DNA of 64,000 bases from Halobacillus naozhouensis (GCF_029714185.1 NZ_CP121671.1:1054001-1118000); one strand, 5' to 3'; counted from the first letter of the stretch, positions 7,802 to 16,997 are shown. Notes: generated from the sequence alone by a model not told the origin. Numbers and translations are program-made.

Positions 7802-9577
7802 ATGACAGTTTATAAACCAACTTGGGATTTAGATACCATTTTCTATGGAGGAAGTCATTCAGAAGATTTGCAAGGGTACATAGAAGATACAGAAGTTCTG
7901 TTAAGTGAGTTAGAAAAGCTGGTTCATCAATTTTTACCGCCAAAAAACCCTGAGCAGACAGATCAATTGACCACTATTATTGATAAACTCCAGGAAACGT
8001 CAAAACATTTGGATGAGTTTGGAGCATTTGTCAGCTGTTTGTCAGCTCAAGATGTCGATGATAAAGAGGCAGGATCTTTAGTCACGAAACGAAGTGAACT
8101 AGGAGCCTGGTTTAATAATGTTATGACTAAATTTGATCAGAAATTAATCCAAGTTGATTCAGATGTTTGGGGGGGTATGTTAAAAACGCCTTCTCTTTTC
8201 GAATTAGCATTTGTGTTGGAAGAACGCAGGCAAAAGGTGAAAGACAAGCTAGATGCCACGCAAGAGTCATTAATGAATGACCTGGCGGTTGACGGTTATC
8301 ATGCCTGGGGACAAATGTATGATACGATCGTCGGAAAAATGATGATTGAACTCGATGGGGAGAAGTTATCAGTTGGACAAGCTGCTAATAAGCTGAATTC
8401 TTCAGATCGAGACCAACGGAAGAAAGTATTTGATACGCTTCAAAATGCCTGGACCGATCAATCGGATCTGCTCACGGAAACATTGAATCATCTCTCAGGG
8501 TTCAGGCTGCAAACCTACAAGAACCGAGGGTGGAACGACGTCCTGAAGGAGCCGCTTGAATATAATCGCATGAGTGAAAAGACGTTAACCACTATGTGGG
8601 AAACGATTTCTAAGTTCAAAAATCATTATAAAGAGTTCTTACAGAGAAAAGCGGAATTACTAGGGCTGGACAAGCTGAGCATGTATGATGTGGGTGCACC
8701 CATTGGAGATAGTAACCAGAACATGGATTACAATGAAGGGGCGCAGTTTATCATTGAACAGTTTGAGAAATTCAGTCCTAAGTTGGCGGAATTCACTGCG
8801 ATGGCCTTTGACAAGCAGTGGATTGAAGCAGAAGACCGGTCAGGAAAACGTCCAGGAGGATTCTGCACGAGTTTTCCCGACAGCGAACAAACGAGGATAT
8901 TTATGACCTACTCAGGATCCTTGTCTAATGTGGCTACACTGGCCCATGAACTTGGCCATGCGTATCATCAACATGTGATGAACGAATTGCCGATGATGAA
9001 TCAAGGGTATGCGATGAATGTAGCGGAAACAGCCTCCACGTTCGCTGAAATGATTGTGGCTGACGCCGCAGTGAAAAATGCCAGCAATAAGGAGGAGAAA
9101 GTAGCACTACTTGAAGATAAAATCCAGCGCAGTGTCGCATTTTTCATGAACATTCATTCTCGCTTTCTTTTTGAAACAAGATTTTACGAGGAACGTAAAC
9201 AGGGAACAGTTTCCACTGAACGGTTAAACGAATTAATGGTGGAGGCACAGAAAGAGGCCTACGCCGACGGCTTAGAAGAATATGACCCAACATTCTGGGC
9301 ATCTAAGCTTCATTTCCACATTACAGATGTTCCTTTTTATAACTTTCCTTATACATTTGGTTATTTATTTAGCCTTGGCGTATATGCGAAAGCTATTGAG
9401 GGAGGCAGTGATTTTGAGGATCAATATATCGCGCTCTTGCAAGATACAGGGCGTATGACAGTGGAACAACTTGCCCAAAAGCATTTGGACGTTAATCTTG
9501 AACAGCCGGATTTCTGGGAACATGCTCTTGAGCTTTGCCGGGCAGATGTGGAGGAATTTTTGGAGCTTACATCATAA
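7802..9577 (+). CDS. M3 family oligoendopeptidase (PepF type)
   Basis: Cytosolic zinc metallopeptidase that cuts short peptides. ATG 7802 is preferred to the in-frame ATG 7793 because AAAGGATGG is placed correctly only for the later start. 591 residues. The zinc motif HELGH is H382-E383-H386 (ATLAHELGHAYHQ), and the glutamate ligand lies downstream in the M3 helix NVAETASTFAEMIV. The N-terminal 200 residues are the helical domain of the PepF/M3B family. Close to the M3 peptidases annotated in Bacillaceae as 'M3 family oligoendopeptidase'. Monocistronic start, but two small genes follow closely. Confidence 0.92.
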   Translation: MTVYKPTWDLDTIFYGGSHSEDLQGYIEDTEVLLSELEKLVHQFLPPKNPEQTDQLTTIIDKLQETSKHLDEFGAFVSCLSAQDVDDKEAGSLVTKRSELGAWFNNVMTKFDQKLIQVDSDVWGGMLKTPSLFELAFVLEERRQKVKDKLDATQESLMNDLAVDGYHAWGQMYDTIVGKMMIELDGEKLSVGQAANKLNSSDRDQRKKVFDTLQNAWTDQSDLLTETLNHLSGFRLQTYKNRGWNDVLKEPLEYNRMSEKTLTTMWETISKFKNHYKEFLQRKAELLGLDKLSMYDVGAPIGDSNQNMDYNEGAQFIIEQFEKFSPKLAEFTAMAFDKQWIEAEDRSGKRPGGFCTSFPDSEQTRIFMTYSGSLSNVATLAHELGHAYHQHVMNELPMMNQGYAMNVAETASTFAEMIVADAAVKNASNKEEKVALLEDKIQRSVAFFMNIHSRFLFETRFYEERKQGTVSTERLNELMVEAQKEAYADGLEEYDPTFWASKLHFHITDVPFYNFPYTFGYLFSLGVYAKAIEGGSDFEDQYIALLQDTGRMTVEQLAQKHLDVNLEQPDFWEHALELCRADVEEFLELTS

Positions 9578-9617
9578 AAGCAATGCTGCCAAACTTTGAA
9601 CTGGGGAGGATAAATTC

Positions 9618-9914
9618 ATGGAAAGAAGGATACCTGAGGAAGAAAAGCAAGAAAAAGTGGATGCGTTAGATGGTTGGAAACTGGATGGCAAGTTTATTGT
9701 AAAACGTTATCGGTTTGGGGATTTCCTAACGGGAATTCAGTTTGTAAATAATGTTGCAGAGTATGCTGAAGATATCCAACACCATCCATTTATCAGCATT
9801 GATTATAAAATGGTCACAGTCAAGTTGACTTCATGGCAGGCGAAAGGATTGACCGATCTTGATCTCGAATGTGCAGACAAATATGACGACCTTTATAAAC
9901 AGATAACAGAATAG
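9618..9914 (+). CDS. 4a-hydroxytetrahydrobiopterin (pterin-4a-carbinolamine) dehydratase
   Basis: PCD/DCoH-family enzyme that dehydrates 4a-hydroxytetrahydropterin. 98 residues, typical for the family. The active-site block is intact: AEDIQHHPFISIDYKMVTVKL followed by the conserved W (SWQAKGLTDLD). Ribosome binding site GGGGAGG before ATG 9618. No aromatic amino acid hydroxylase is visible nearby, so the physiological pterin substrate is unclear; members in bacteria lacking that hydroxylase have been linked to molybdopterin or folate metabolism. Confidence 0.9.
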   Translation: MERRIPEEEKQEKVDALDGWKLDGKFIVKRYRFGDFLTGIQFVNNVAEYAEDIQHHPFISIDYKMVTVKLTSWQAKGLTDLDLECADKYDDLYKQITE

Positions 9915-9925
9915 GAGAACGGTCT

Positions 9926-10315
9926 ATGCGTGTGTTTTTAATCACTTGGTCAGTTGCCCTTGCGACAGGTGCACTGACCTTTTTCTATCAAACGAAAATC
10001 CTTACCAGCCCGCCTGTATCATTGGGGGAGGCCGTGATTTTTTGTGCAGGGACATTGGTGGCAGCTGTATTTTTCATTTGGGCCATGAAGGAATCACCAA
10101 AGAAGTACACCATCGTAATTTCCTGGGCAGCGATCTTCTTTTTCATGTGTGCGCTGCTGTTGGCAGTTTTAAACCAGGGGGTAATGAGAAATAATGAATG
10201 GGCACTTGTCATTATGGACGTAGCCTCTGTGATTGCTTCAGGAGCGGTTGCTGTCTATGGAGGAAATTATACCTTGAACAAGCGAAAAGAAAGAAGTCGT
10301 TCATCGGAGGGATGA
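9926..10315 (+). CDS. Four-helix membrane protein of unknown function
   Basis: 129 residues with four predicted membrane helices (about 5-25, 33-53, 62-85, 95-118) and a basic C-terminus (NKRKERSRSS). GGAGAAC site 7 nt before the ATG. Lies 11 nt after the dehydratase gene and probably shares its transcript. I do not recognise a family. Confidence 0.7.
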   Translation: MRVFLITWSVALATGALTFFYQTKILTSPPVSLGEAVIFCAGTLVAAVFFIWAMKESPKKYTIVISWAAIFFFMCALLLAVLNQGVMRNNEWALVIMDVASVIASGAVAVYGGNYTLNKRKERSRSSEG

Positions 10316-10330
10316 GCGGCTTCTTTTTTT
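10291..10330 (+). terminator. Terminator overlapping the end of the membrane protein gene
   Basis: AAGAAGTCGTTCATC (10291-10305) pairs with GATGAGCGGCTTCTT (10311-10325) through 15 pairs including two G-U, with a 5-nt loop and then a run of eight T. The stem uses the last codons of the gene. Confidence 0.85.
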
Positions 10331-10420
10331 TGGCCGGCTGGGTTTTGTTAAAATTTCAAGTGAATTTAGGCTGCTTCAGTCAGCATTCTGACCGATTGGA
10401 TATCCAGACAGCATTCTAAA

Positions 10421-11356
10421 TTACTTGTGATCTAATAATTCCTGCAGATGGTTAGAGGTAAATAAGCTTTGCTTTTGTTCAGGCGGCGCCAGACATTCTA
10501 CAAATTCCTCTGTGAAAGGATGAGTAAAACTTAGTTTCGCAGCATGAAGAGCTTGTTTACCCAGGGTAGTGGGTTCCCCGCCGTAAAGCTCATCACCGAG
10601 CAAGGGGTGGCCGGCATAACTTAAATGAACACGGATTTGATGTGTGCGCCCCGTTCCTAGTTTCAGCTTAACGAGAGAGGCTTTCCGCTCGTCACTGTAT
10701 TGAATTCTTTCGTAATACGTTTCGGCATGCTGTCCGCCAGCAGACACTCTTCTTCGTGCAGGGTGGTGACGGTCTTTGCCAATTGGCTGTACAATTGTAC
10801 CTTGAGCGGGTTTGATTTTGCCGTGCACCCATGCCAGATATGTCCTGCTAATCTCCCTTTTCTTCAACAAATTGCCCAGCAGTGCGATCGCAAGTTCATG
10901 TTTCGCAAATAAGATGGCTCCAGATGTATCGCGGTCAAGGCGATGCACGTATTTTGGCGTGGATTCTATTCCATTGGCCTGAAAGTAAAAGGCAACAGCA
11001 TTGACGAACGTATCTGTTTGCTGGGGTCTATTTGGATGAGTATCTACTCCTGCTGGCTTATTGACGACGAGTAAGTGGTCATCTTCATATAAAACGGTGA
11101 TTTCAAAATAGGTCGGGGTCACTTCCAGCGGCCGGGGTTCAAACAGCTTGATACGGAGTGCATCTCCTGCACTCACTTGGGTTTGTTTCCAATGCCTCGA
11201 TTCATTGTTCAGTGTTACACTCCGTTCAGACCGATGTTTATGAAGGAGTTTTCTAGGAACTTTCCATTCGCTTTTTAAGATCCGTTCAATTGTATAGGAG
11301 TCCCATTTTTTGGGGATCGTAATTTCAAACCATTCTCCCTGGCGTCTCGTTTTCAT
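10421..11356 (-). CDS. RluA family pseudouridine synthase
   Basis: RNA pseudouridine synthase; rRNA position not predictable. ATG at 11356 is preferred to the GTG at 11365, because the GGTG of the ribosome binding site overlaps that GTG. 311 residues. An N-terminal S4-like region (about 15-75) precedes the catalytic domain with the RluA motif HRLDRDTSGAILFAK, where the Asp of RLDRDTSG is the nucleophile. LKLGTGRTHQIRVHL and GDELYGG are the other conserved blocks. Convergent with the preceding membrane protein gene and divergent from typA. Confidence 0.93.
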   Translation of the reverse strand: MKTRRQGEWFEITIPKKWDSYTIERILKSEWKVPRKLLHKHRSERSVTLNNESRHWKQTQVSAGDALRIKLFEPRPLEVTPTYFEITVLYEDDHLLVVNKPAGVDTHPNRPQQTDTFVNAVAFYFQANGIESTPKYVHRLDRDTSGAILFAKHELAIALLGNLLKKREISRTYLAWVHGKIKPAQGTIVQPIGKDRHHPARRRVSAGGQHAETYYERIQYSDERKASLVKLKLGTGRTHQIRVHLSYAGHPLLGDELYGGEPTTLGKQALHAAKLSFTHPFTEEFVECLAPPEQKQSLFTSNHLQELLDHK

Positions 11357-11571
11357 TGATTTCACCTTTTTCTTTTAGGCTGTTTTCTAAAAGATTGTTG
11401 TTTTTGACGCAAGAACTATAAACTGTCCCATAACATACAGCTTTGGAAATACAACTACGCTTTCCATAGGAGCTGCTTTCTATTCTACTGCGAAAACACA
11501 TGTTTAGAAAGGAATTGCAGAACAAATCTTGTTATTCATGTGTACGTGCCCCAAAATAAGTACATAATAGG

Positions 11572-11600
11572 TATCGACAAATCTCGTTATGTGTTATACT
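11572..11600 (+). promoter_or_regulatory. Promoter of typA
   Basis: Extended -10 TGTTATACT (11592-11600) with a weak -35 (TATCGA, 11572-11577) at 17-bp spacing, 43 nt before the typA ATG. The rest of 11366-11571 shows no gene. Confidence 0.5.
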
Positions 11601-11643
11601 AGTTAGGTTGAATAATTTGCGATTTGAAAGAGGTGTGTGCTTC

Positions 11644-13485
11644 ATGCAACACAGAAACGATATTCGTAACATTGCGATCATCGCACACGTTGACCATGGA
11701 AAAACAACGCTTGTGGATCAGATGCTTCGCTATTCCGGTACATTTCGTGAGAATGAACACGTAGATGACCGTGCTATGGACTCTAATGATTTAGAAAGAG
11801 AACGCGGCATTACAATCTTAGCCAAAAATACCGCGATTAATTATAATGATGCTCGAATTAACATTCTTGATACACCAGGCCACGCTGACTTTGGTGGAGA
11901 AGTGGAACGTATTTTGAAAATGGTAGACGGTGTACTATTAGTCGTTGATGCTTATGAAGGTTGTATGCCACAGACACGTTTTGTTCTGAAAAAAGCGCTG
12001 GAACAAAAATTAACCCCAGTCGTTGTTTTGAACAAAATTGATCGTCCTAATGCTCGCCCTGACGAAGTAGTCGATGAAGTACTTGATTTATTCATTGAGC
12101 TTGGTGCAGACGATGAACAGCTTGAATTCCCAGTTGTATATGCATCCGCATTGAATGGTACGTCTGGTGATGAGCCTGAAGATCAGAACGAAACAATGGA
12201 TCCGATCTTTAAGCTGATTATGAATAATATACCGGCTCCTGTCGATACACAGGAGGACCCGCTGCAATTCCAAGTTACCCTTCTTGATTATAACGATTAT
12301 CTTGGTCGTATTGGAGTAGGACGTGTATTCCGTGGAAGTATTAAAGTGGGACAGCAAGTGTCACTTATGAAGAAAGACGGTTCCGTGAAAAACTTCCGTG
12401 TGTCTAAGCTGTTTGGTTTCATAGGTCTGAAGCGTATCGAGATTGAAGAAGCGAAAGCTGGGGACATTATTGCTCTGGCTGGTATGGAAGACATTAACGT
12501 TGGAGAAACGGTTTGTCCGACAGATAACCAGGAAGCAATGGAAATTCCACGTATCGATGAGCCGACCCTTCAAATGACGTTCCTTGTGAACAACAGCCCA
12601 TTTGCAGGCCGCGAAGGGAAGTATGTAACATCCCGTCAAATCGAAGAACGTTTATTGACACAATTGGAGACAGATGTAAGTTTGCGTGTTGAACCTACAG
12701 AATCTCCTGATGCCTTTACCGTATCAGGCCGCGGGGAATTACACTTGTCTATTCTTGTGGAAAATATGCGTCGTGAAGGCTTTGAACTTCAGCTTTCTAA
12801 GCCGAAGGTTATCTTGAAAGAAGTCGATGGAGTAACTTGTGAGCCAATGGAGCGTGTTCAAATCGATACCCCTGAAGAATATCAAGGTGCTGTTATGGAG
12901 TCGATTGGAATTCGCAAAGGCGAAATGCAGGACATGGTTAACGATGGAAACGGTCAGGTTCGTCTTGAATTCCTTGTACCATCCCGTGGCTTAATTGGGT
13001 ATTCTACTGAATTTATGACGCAAACCCGTGGGTACGGAATTCTGAACCATACGTTCGATGGCTATGCTCCACTCAATAAAGGGCAAGTAGGCGGTCGTCG
13101 TCAGGGTGTACTTGTTTCACTTGATAAAGGGAAATCTTCTACCTATGGTATTATGAACCTTGAAGACCGCGGAACAATTTTCGTGGAGCCTGGTACAGAG
13201 GTTTATGAAGGAATGATTGTAGGAGAGCACAGCCGCGAAAATGACCTGACCGTTAATATTACAAAAGAGAAGCACTTGACTAACGTGCGGTCAGCAACGA
13301 AAGATACGACGAGCACCATCAAAAAGACTCGTCAGCTAACGCTTGAAGAAGCGATCGAATATTTGGATGACGATGAGTATTGCGAGGTTACACCTGAAGC
13401 GGTACGACTTCGTAAGAAATACTTGAATAAGAACGAACGTGAGAAAATGGCCAAGAAGAAAAAGCTGCAGAACGCAGAGTTGTAA
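11644..13485 (+). CDS. typA: Translational GTPase TypA/BipA
   Basis: Ribosome-binding GTPase needed for 50S assembly and stress growth. ATG 11644 (MQHRNDIRNIAII) has GAGGTG 9 nt upstream; a TTG 36 bases earlier extends the frame but has no site. 613 residues, as in B. subtilis (612). G1 P-loop AHVDHGKTT (residues 14-22), G2/G3 region ERGITILAKN and DTPGHADFGGEV, G4 NKID. Elongation-factor domains II, III and V follow, then the BipA-specific C-terminal domain. Confidence 0.97.
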   Translation: MQHRNDIRNIAIIAHVDHGKTTLVDQMLRYSGTFRENEHVDDRAMDSNDLERERGITILAKNTAINYNDARINILDTPGHADFGGEVERILKMVDGVLLVVDAYEGCMPQTRFVLKKALEQKLTPVVVLNKIDRPNARPDEVVDEVLDLFIELGADDEQLEFPVVYASALNGTSGDEPEDQNETMDPIFKLIMNNIPAPVDTQEDPLQFQVTLLDYNDYLGRIGVGRVFRGSIKVGQQVSLMKKDGSVKNFRVSKLFGFIGLKRIEIEEAKAGDIIALAGMEDINVGETVCPTDNQEAMEIPRIDEPTLQMTFLVNNSPFAGREGKYVTSRQIEERLLTQLETDVSLRVEPTESPDAFTVSGRGELHLSILVENMRREGFELQLSKPKVILKEVDGVTCEPMERVQIDTPEEYQGAVMESIGIRKGEMQDMVNDGNGQVRLEFLVPSRGLIGYSTEFMTQTRGYGILNHTFDGYAPLNKGQVGGRRQGVLVSLDKGKSSTYGIMNLEDRGTIFVEPGTEVYEGMIVGEHSRENDLTVNITKEKHLTNVRSATKDTTSTIKKTRQLTLEEAIEYLDDDEYCEVTPEAVRLRKKYLNKNEREKMAKKKKLQNAEL

Positions 13486-13502
13486 ATTAGAAATAAGTTT
13501 TA

Positions 13503-13540
13503 AAAAAACGTCTGATCCAAAGTGGATCAGGCGTTTTTTA
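13503..13540. terminator. Bidirectional terminator after typA
   Basis: AACGTCTGATCC and GGATCAGGCGTT form a 12-bp stem with a short loop, flanked by A-run and T-run, between the convergent typA and lipoprotein genes. Confidence 0.85.
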
Positions 13541-13551
13541 AAATGGCAATG

Positions 13552-14352
13552 TTATTTAGTTACTGCAACGGTTTCTTCCTGGTGCCCGTGAATACCCTGA
13601 TCAGGTTTTTCATAATGAATCGTTACTGTGTATTCACCCTCAGAAGGGAACGTATAGGCAGCTGTGTACTCACCAGGGCTCACTTCTTCAGCAGGAATGT
13701 ATTTATGCTGTTCCAGTTTGTCTGAGCTGATTTCAAACTTTACCATTGCTTTTTCAAAAGGTTTCTCTTCATGATTAATGTGAGTGGTCAGCGTAGACTT
13801 TTCAGTTGCTTTGAATTCCTGATCGTTCATAAAATGGACCATAAACGCGCTGCCTCCATGACCGTGACTATGAGAAGATTTACTCTCTCCACCGTGATCA
13901 TGTCCGCCTTCCTTCTTAGCATCTTCTTTGCCTTCTACCTTCACCTCAACTTGTGGCATAACATGCATGGTAGCCGTTTGAGTATGAGCAATCACTTGAT
14001 AGGTGCCTGGCTTCTCAAAGGTATAGGCAGCTTCATAAATCCCGTCGCTGGTATGTTCTGCTTTCACAGTATCGGACTGCTCCTGTCCAGCGTTAGTATG
14101 CCAGATTTCGAATTTAACTGACTCAGCATCTGTCACCTTATTTTCTCCCTTGGTCACGACGGCTTGAATGACTGTTTCCTCTTTCAATGGAAGGGGCTCT
14201 TCCTCGAATTGAACCTCCACCTCTGGCATTATAGGCTCTTTATTACTAGTTGTATTGGATTCTTCACTCTCACCGTTTTCAGTGGAGGATCCACAAGCAG
14301 CAAGTATGATGATTAGTCCAAGAAGCATTGCTATTTTTGTTAAATTCTTCAT
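13552..14352 (-). CDS. Lipoprotein with two YtkA/FixH-like domains and a His-rich linker
   Basis: 266-residue exported lipoprotein: signal peptide ending in the lipobox LAAC (C20), then an acidic spacer. Two copies of an Ig-like YtkA/FixH fold follow (about 45-145 and 175-262), each ending in a matching YT(F) strand block (GIYEAAYTFEKPGTYQVIAHT; GEYTAAYTFPSEGEYTVTIHY). Between them lies a His-rich stretch (HDHGG, SHSHGHGG) that looks like a metal-binding segment. FixH-like proteins are associated with copper/cytochrome oxidase assembly; a metal role here is an inference. Good AAGGAG site before the ATG. Confidence 0.8.
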   Translation of the reverse strand: MKNLTKIAMLLGLIIILAACGSSTENGESEESNTTSNKEPIMPEVEVQFEEEPLPLKEETVIQAVVTKGENKVTDAESVKFEIWHTNAGQEQSDTVKAEHTSDGIYEAAYTFEKPGTYQVIAHTQTATMHVMPQVEVKVEGKEDAKKEGGHDHGGESKSSHSHGHGGSAFMVHFMNDQEFKATEKSTLTTHINHEEKPFEKAMVKFEISSDKLEQHKYIPAEEVSPGEYTAAYTFPSEGEYTVTIHYEKPDQGIHGHQEETVAVTK

Positions 14353-14508
14353 ATTTATTACTCCTTTTTTCTAAGTTAACCATCTCAATCATAACATGTA
14401 CCATCCTGGTGTGATATGGCTTTAAATCTCGTTGTTGTGGCAATGATGTGACACTATTTTATTTAATAAGCAATCATTTATTTTTAACTAATGGATCACA
14501 TTTCAATA

Positions 14509-14537
14509 AAAAAAGCTGATCCGAGTGGTCAGCTTTT
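14509..14537 (-). terminator. Terminator at the end of bshB2
   Basis: GCTGA and TCAGC arms (extended by A/T pairs) around a 9-nt loop; on the reverse strand the stem is followed by TTTTTTT. It overlaps the last codons of bshB2. Confidence 0.7.
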
Positions 14538-15215
14538 CTTATGATCATCCCATTTATAGTTGTAAAAGGCTTCCTCTGTTACCCATTTTAATGCTTCTGG
14601 ATCATTTGCTCGAATTCCTTCATCAAGGGTCTCAAGCATCCTGGCTGTCTGTGATATGTGGGCACGCATAGCATTCAGCTTTTGTTCTTGGACCTTTGTT
14701 ATATCATGGAGTATATCTGGCTTACCAAGTTCCTCCTCGGTATTATTGGCAAAGGCAACCGCATGAAGCTTCGGGCGCTTAGACGGTTCGATTTGCTGTA
14801 GAGCACGGACAACAGCTCTTGCTGTCGCTTCGTGATCAGGGTGAACAGCATAGCCTGGATAGAAGCTGATCACTAGAGACGGCTGCAGTTCCTCGATTAG
14901 CTCGCTGACAAGCTGTTTCATTTTGTTATCATCTTCAAATTCTAACGTCTTATCCCGCAATCCAAGCATCCGCAAGTCATCAATCCCCATCGCTTCTGCA
15001 GCATTTTTCAGTTCTGCACGGCGGATATCAGGGAGTGTTTCCCTTGTAGCAAAAGCGGGCATGCCAAGATTTCGTCCCATCTCGCCAAGTGTCAAACAAG
15101 CATAGGTAAGCGGTGTGCCTTGATTAATGTAGGAGGCAATCGTTCCTGAAACACCGAATGCCTCATCGTCAGGGTGGGGGAAAATGACGAGTACATGATT
15201 TTCTTTTTCGATCAT
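14529..15215 (-). CDS. bshB2: Bacillithiol biosynthesis deacetylase BshB2
   Basis: LmbE-like zinc deacetylase converting GlcNAc-malate to GlcN-malate in bacillithiol synthesis. 228 residues against 221 in B. subtilis (YojG). The zinc/catalytic motif is PHPDDEAFG (H14, D16-D17), with the second metal histidine in the block YPGYAVHPDHEATARAV. In B. subtilis the gene is paired with yojF; no yojF is present here. The AAGGAG site lies before ATG 15215. Confidence 0.9.
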   Translation of the reverse strand: MIEKENHVLVIFPHPDDEAFGVSGTIASYINQGTPLTYACLTLGEMGRNLGMPAFATRETLPDIRRAELKNAAEAMGIDDLRMLGLRDKTLEFEDDNKMKQLVSELIEELQPSLVISFYPGYAVHPDHEATARAVVRALQQIEPSKRPKLHAVAFANNTEEELGKPDILHDITKVQEQKLNAMRAHISQTARMLETLDEGIRANDPEALKWVTEEAFYNYKWDDHKKS

Positions 15216-15371
15216 AAGTGAATCGCTCCTTAAGAGAGTATCTAATTCTTCATTATTACTTAGTTTAGGCTGTTTTTAAAGCTATTTGTTTTAAAGGGTA
15301 CCTGAACAGGTTTAAATGCAGATAGATAAAGGAATTAGACACATAGTATGAGACAGAGAGGAGTTCTTTTT

Positions 15372-16121
15372 ATGGATCAAAGAATCAATCATCTTGTTAA
15401 TTGGCTGCAGATGAAGGTAAAGGAAGCAGGGGCAAAAGGAGCCCTTGTTGGAATTAGCGGCGGAATTGATTCAGCTGTGGTAGCTTATTTAATCAAACGC
15501 GCCTTCCCTGATCAGTCGCTTGGGGTGATACTTCCGATCAATCAACGGGTTGAAGACCAAACGGATGCCGTTGCTGTGGTAGAGAAAGCAGATCTCAATT
15601 ATGTCGGAATAGAACTGACGGATTCTTATAAAGAAACTTATTCATCTATAGAAAAAAAGCTGGTAGAAAAGGGAGACTGGAATGAAGAAACGTCACAGCT
15701 GGGCGGAGCAAATCTTCAAGCCCGATTACGAATGAGTACACTTTACGCAGTGGCCAGTAATTATGGATATTTAGTGGTAGGTACGGACAATGCTGCCGAA
15801 GATTATACCGGATATTTTACAAAATACGGAGATGGTGGTGTGGACCTTGTTCCCTTGATCCATATGAGAAAAGAAGAAGTGCGCGAAATGGCCGAATATT
15901 TAGATGTTCCCGACACAGTGATCAGGAAGAAGCCAAGTGCTGAACTATGGGAAGGTCAGTCTGACGAAGACGAAATGGGCATTACCTATGAAGCTATTGA
16001 TGCTTACTTGCTTGGGGAGACAATCTCTCCAGAGGATGAAAAACGATTGCAAGCGCTCCATGAACGAACAGAACATAAAAGGCAAGTTCCAGCTGGACCG
16101 CCTAAATATAAGGGAGAGTAA
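15372..16121 (+). CDS. nadE: NAD(+) synthase (short, ammonia-type)
   Basis: Final step of NAD synthesis: amidation of deamido-NAD with ATP. ATG 15372 chosen because GAGAGGAG lies 8 nt upstream. 249 residues, shorter than the 272-residue B. subtilis enzyme and without a glutaminase domain. The PP-loop is SGGIDS (29-34). Conserved LQARLRMSTLYAVA, VVGTDNAAEDYTGYFTKYGDGG and KKPSAELWEGQSDEDE blocks are intact. It forms a two-gene operon with the isochorismatase-fold gene two bases downstream. Confidence 0.93.
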   Translation: MDQRINHLVNWLQMKVKEAGAKGALVGISGGIDSAVVAYLIKRAFPDQSLGVILPINQRVEDQTDAVAVVEKADLNYVGIELTDSYKETYSSIEKKLVEKGDWNEETSQLGGANLQARLRMSTLYAVASNYGYLVVGTDNAAEDYTGYFTKYGDGGVDLVPLIHMRKEEVREMAEYLDVPDTVIRKKPSAELWEGQSDEDEMGITYEAIDAYLLGETISPEDEKRLQALHERTEHKRQVPAGPPKYKGE

Positions 16122-16123
16122 CA

Positions 16124-16681
16124 ATGTCACAGAAAACCGCCTTACTCATCATTGATATGATTAATAAAATGGACTTTGATGGCGGAGAGGAACTGCTGGT
16201 AAACACAAAATCCATTATGGACAACTTAAATCACTTGAAAGAACAGGTCAAGCAAACTGGAATACCTGTGATTTATGTTAATGATAACTTTGGGTTATGG
16301 CAGGATAATAAAACCGATCTGATTGAGGAATGCAGAAAGGGGATCGGTCAGCCGATTGTGAACGGGATTCTTCCGGAAGATGACGATTATTTTATTATCA
16401 AGCCTAAACACTCCGGTTTTTACGGGACTCAATTGAGTATCTTACTGGGACAGTTGGAAGTTTCCAACTTGATCTTAACAGGAGTGGCGGGAGATATATG
16501 TGTATTATTTACAGCGAATGACGCTTACATGAGAGATTTTAATTTATGGGTTCCACGGGATGGGATTGCTTCAGAGAAGGACGAAGATAATCTGAATGCG
16601 ATTAAAATTATGGAGAGATCGCTGTTTGCTAATACAGATAAAATTAGCGAAGTTGATGTAGGCAAGGTCTTTGAAGATTGA
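16124..16681 (+). CDS. Isochorismatase-fold cysteine hydrolase, possibly a nicotinamidase
   Basis: 185 residues of the isochorismatase/nicotinamidase superfamily. Catalytic triad visible as D11 (LIIDMIN), K95 (KPKHSGFY) and C126 (GVAGDICVLFTANDA). Begins 2 bp after nadE, so the two are co-transcribed and probably coupled. The pairing suggests a role in NAD metabolism, for example hydrolysis of nicotinamide. However, the residues around the cysteine are not the usual nicotinamidase GLATDYCV pattern, so the substrate stays open. Confidence 0.8.
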   Translation: MSQKTALLIIDMINKMDFDGGEELLVNTKSIMDNLNHLKEQVKQTGIPVIYVNDNFGLWQDNKTDLIEECRKGIGQPIVNGILPEDDDYFIIKPKHSGFYGTQLSILLGQLEVSNLILTGVAGDICVLFTANDAYMRDFNLWVPRDGIASEKDEDNLNAIKIMERSLFANTDKISEVDVGKVFED

Positions 16682-16706
16682 CATTTTTAAATTAACTGTA
16701 TATTCT
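16678..16706 (+). promoter_or_regulatory. Strong promoter of the MutS2-like gene leader
   Basis: TTGACA (16678-16683), 17-bp spacer, TATTCT (16701-16706): nearly consensus sigma-A promoter, overlapping the stop codon of the preceding gene. Expected transcript start near 16713. Confidence 0.75.
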
Positions 16707-16766
16707 AAGGGAAGAGAACATGTTAGTTCTGCCATTTAAATCCATTCTTTAAAGGAGAATGTTTGT

Positions 16767-16787
16767 ATGAGTGTTGTTCTTAACTAA
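16767..16787 (+). CDS. Six-codon leader peptide (uORF) MSVVLN
   Basis: ATG at 16767 follows AAAGGAGAA at ideal distance, and the frame ends after six codons. Its codons lie inside the 12-bp long-range stem described for the leader, so translation or stalling here would open that stem. A second weaker frame, ten codons from ATG 16828 (MQYAGHICVF), lacks a clear binding site. Confidence 0.55.
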   Translation: MSVVLN

Positions 16788-16916
16788 ATCCGTTAATTGG
16801 ATACTGTTCTGAAATTTTGAGAAAGACATGCAATATGCAGGTCATATTTGTGTTTTCTAAATTTTTCGGAATAAAGTTAAGAGCAAGCATCATCATAGCA
16901 GAAGTATAAGATATTC

Positions 16917-16949
16917 AAAGCTATGGCTTACTTAGTCATAGCTTTTTTT
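16917..16949 (+). terminator. Leader terminator 1
   Basis: AAAGCTATG (16917-16925) and CATAGCTTT (16937-16945) form a 9-bp stem with 11-nt loop, followed by TTTT. It stands about 140 nt before the coding region, so it must be read through for expression. Confidence 0.75.
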
Positions 16950-16997
16950 ATATCCTTTTAAATGGCGGAGCACATCAGGGGCGCAATTATTCGTCCA

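Noticed and set aside
9926..10330. Overlapping frames on both strands in the small membrane protein region
   Set aside because: Shadows of the supported forward gene; they lack ribosome binding sites.
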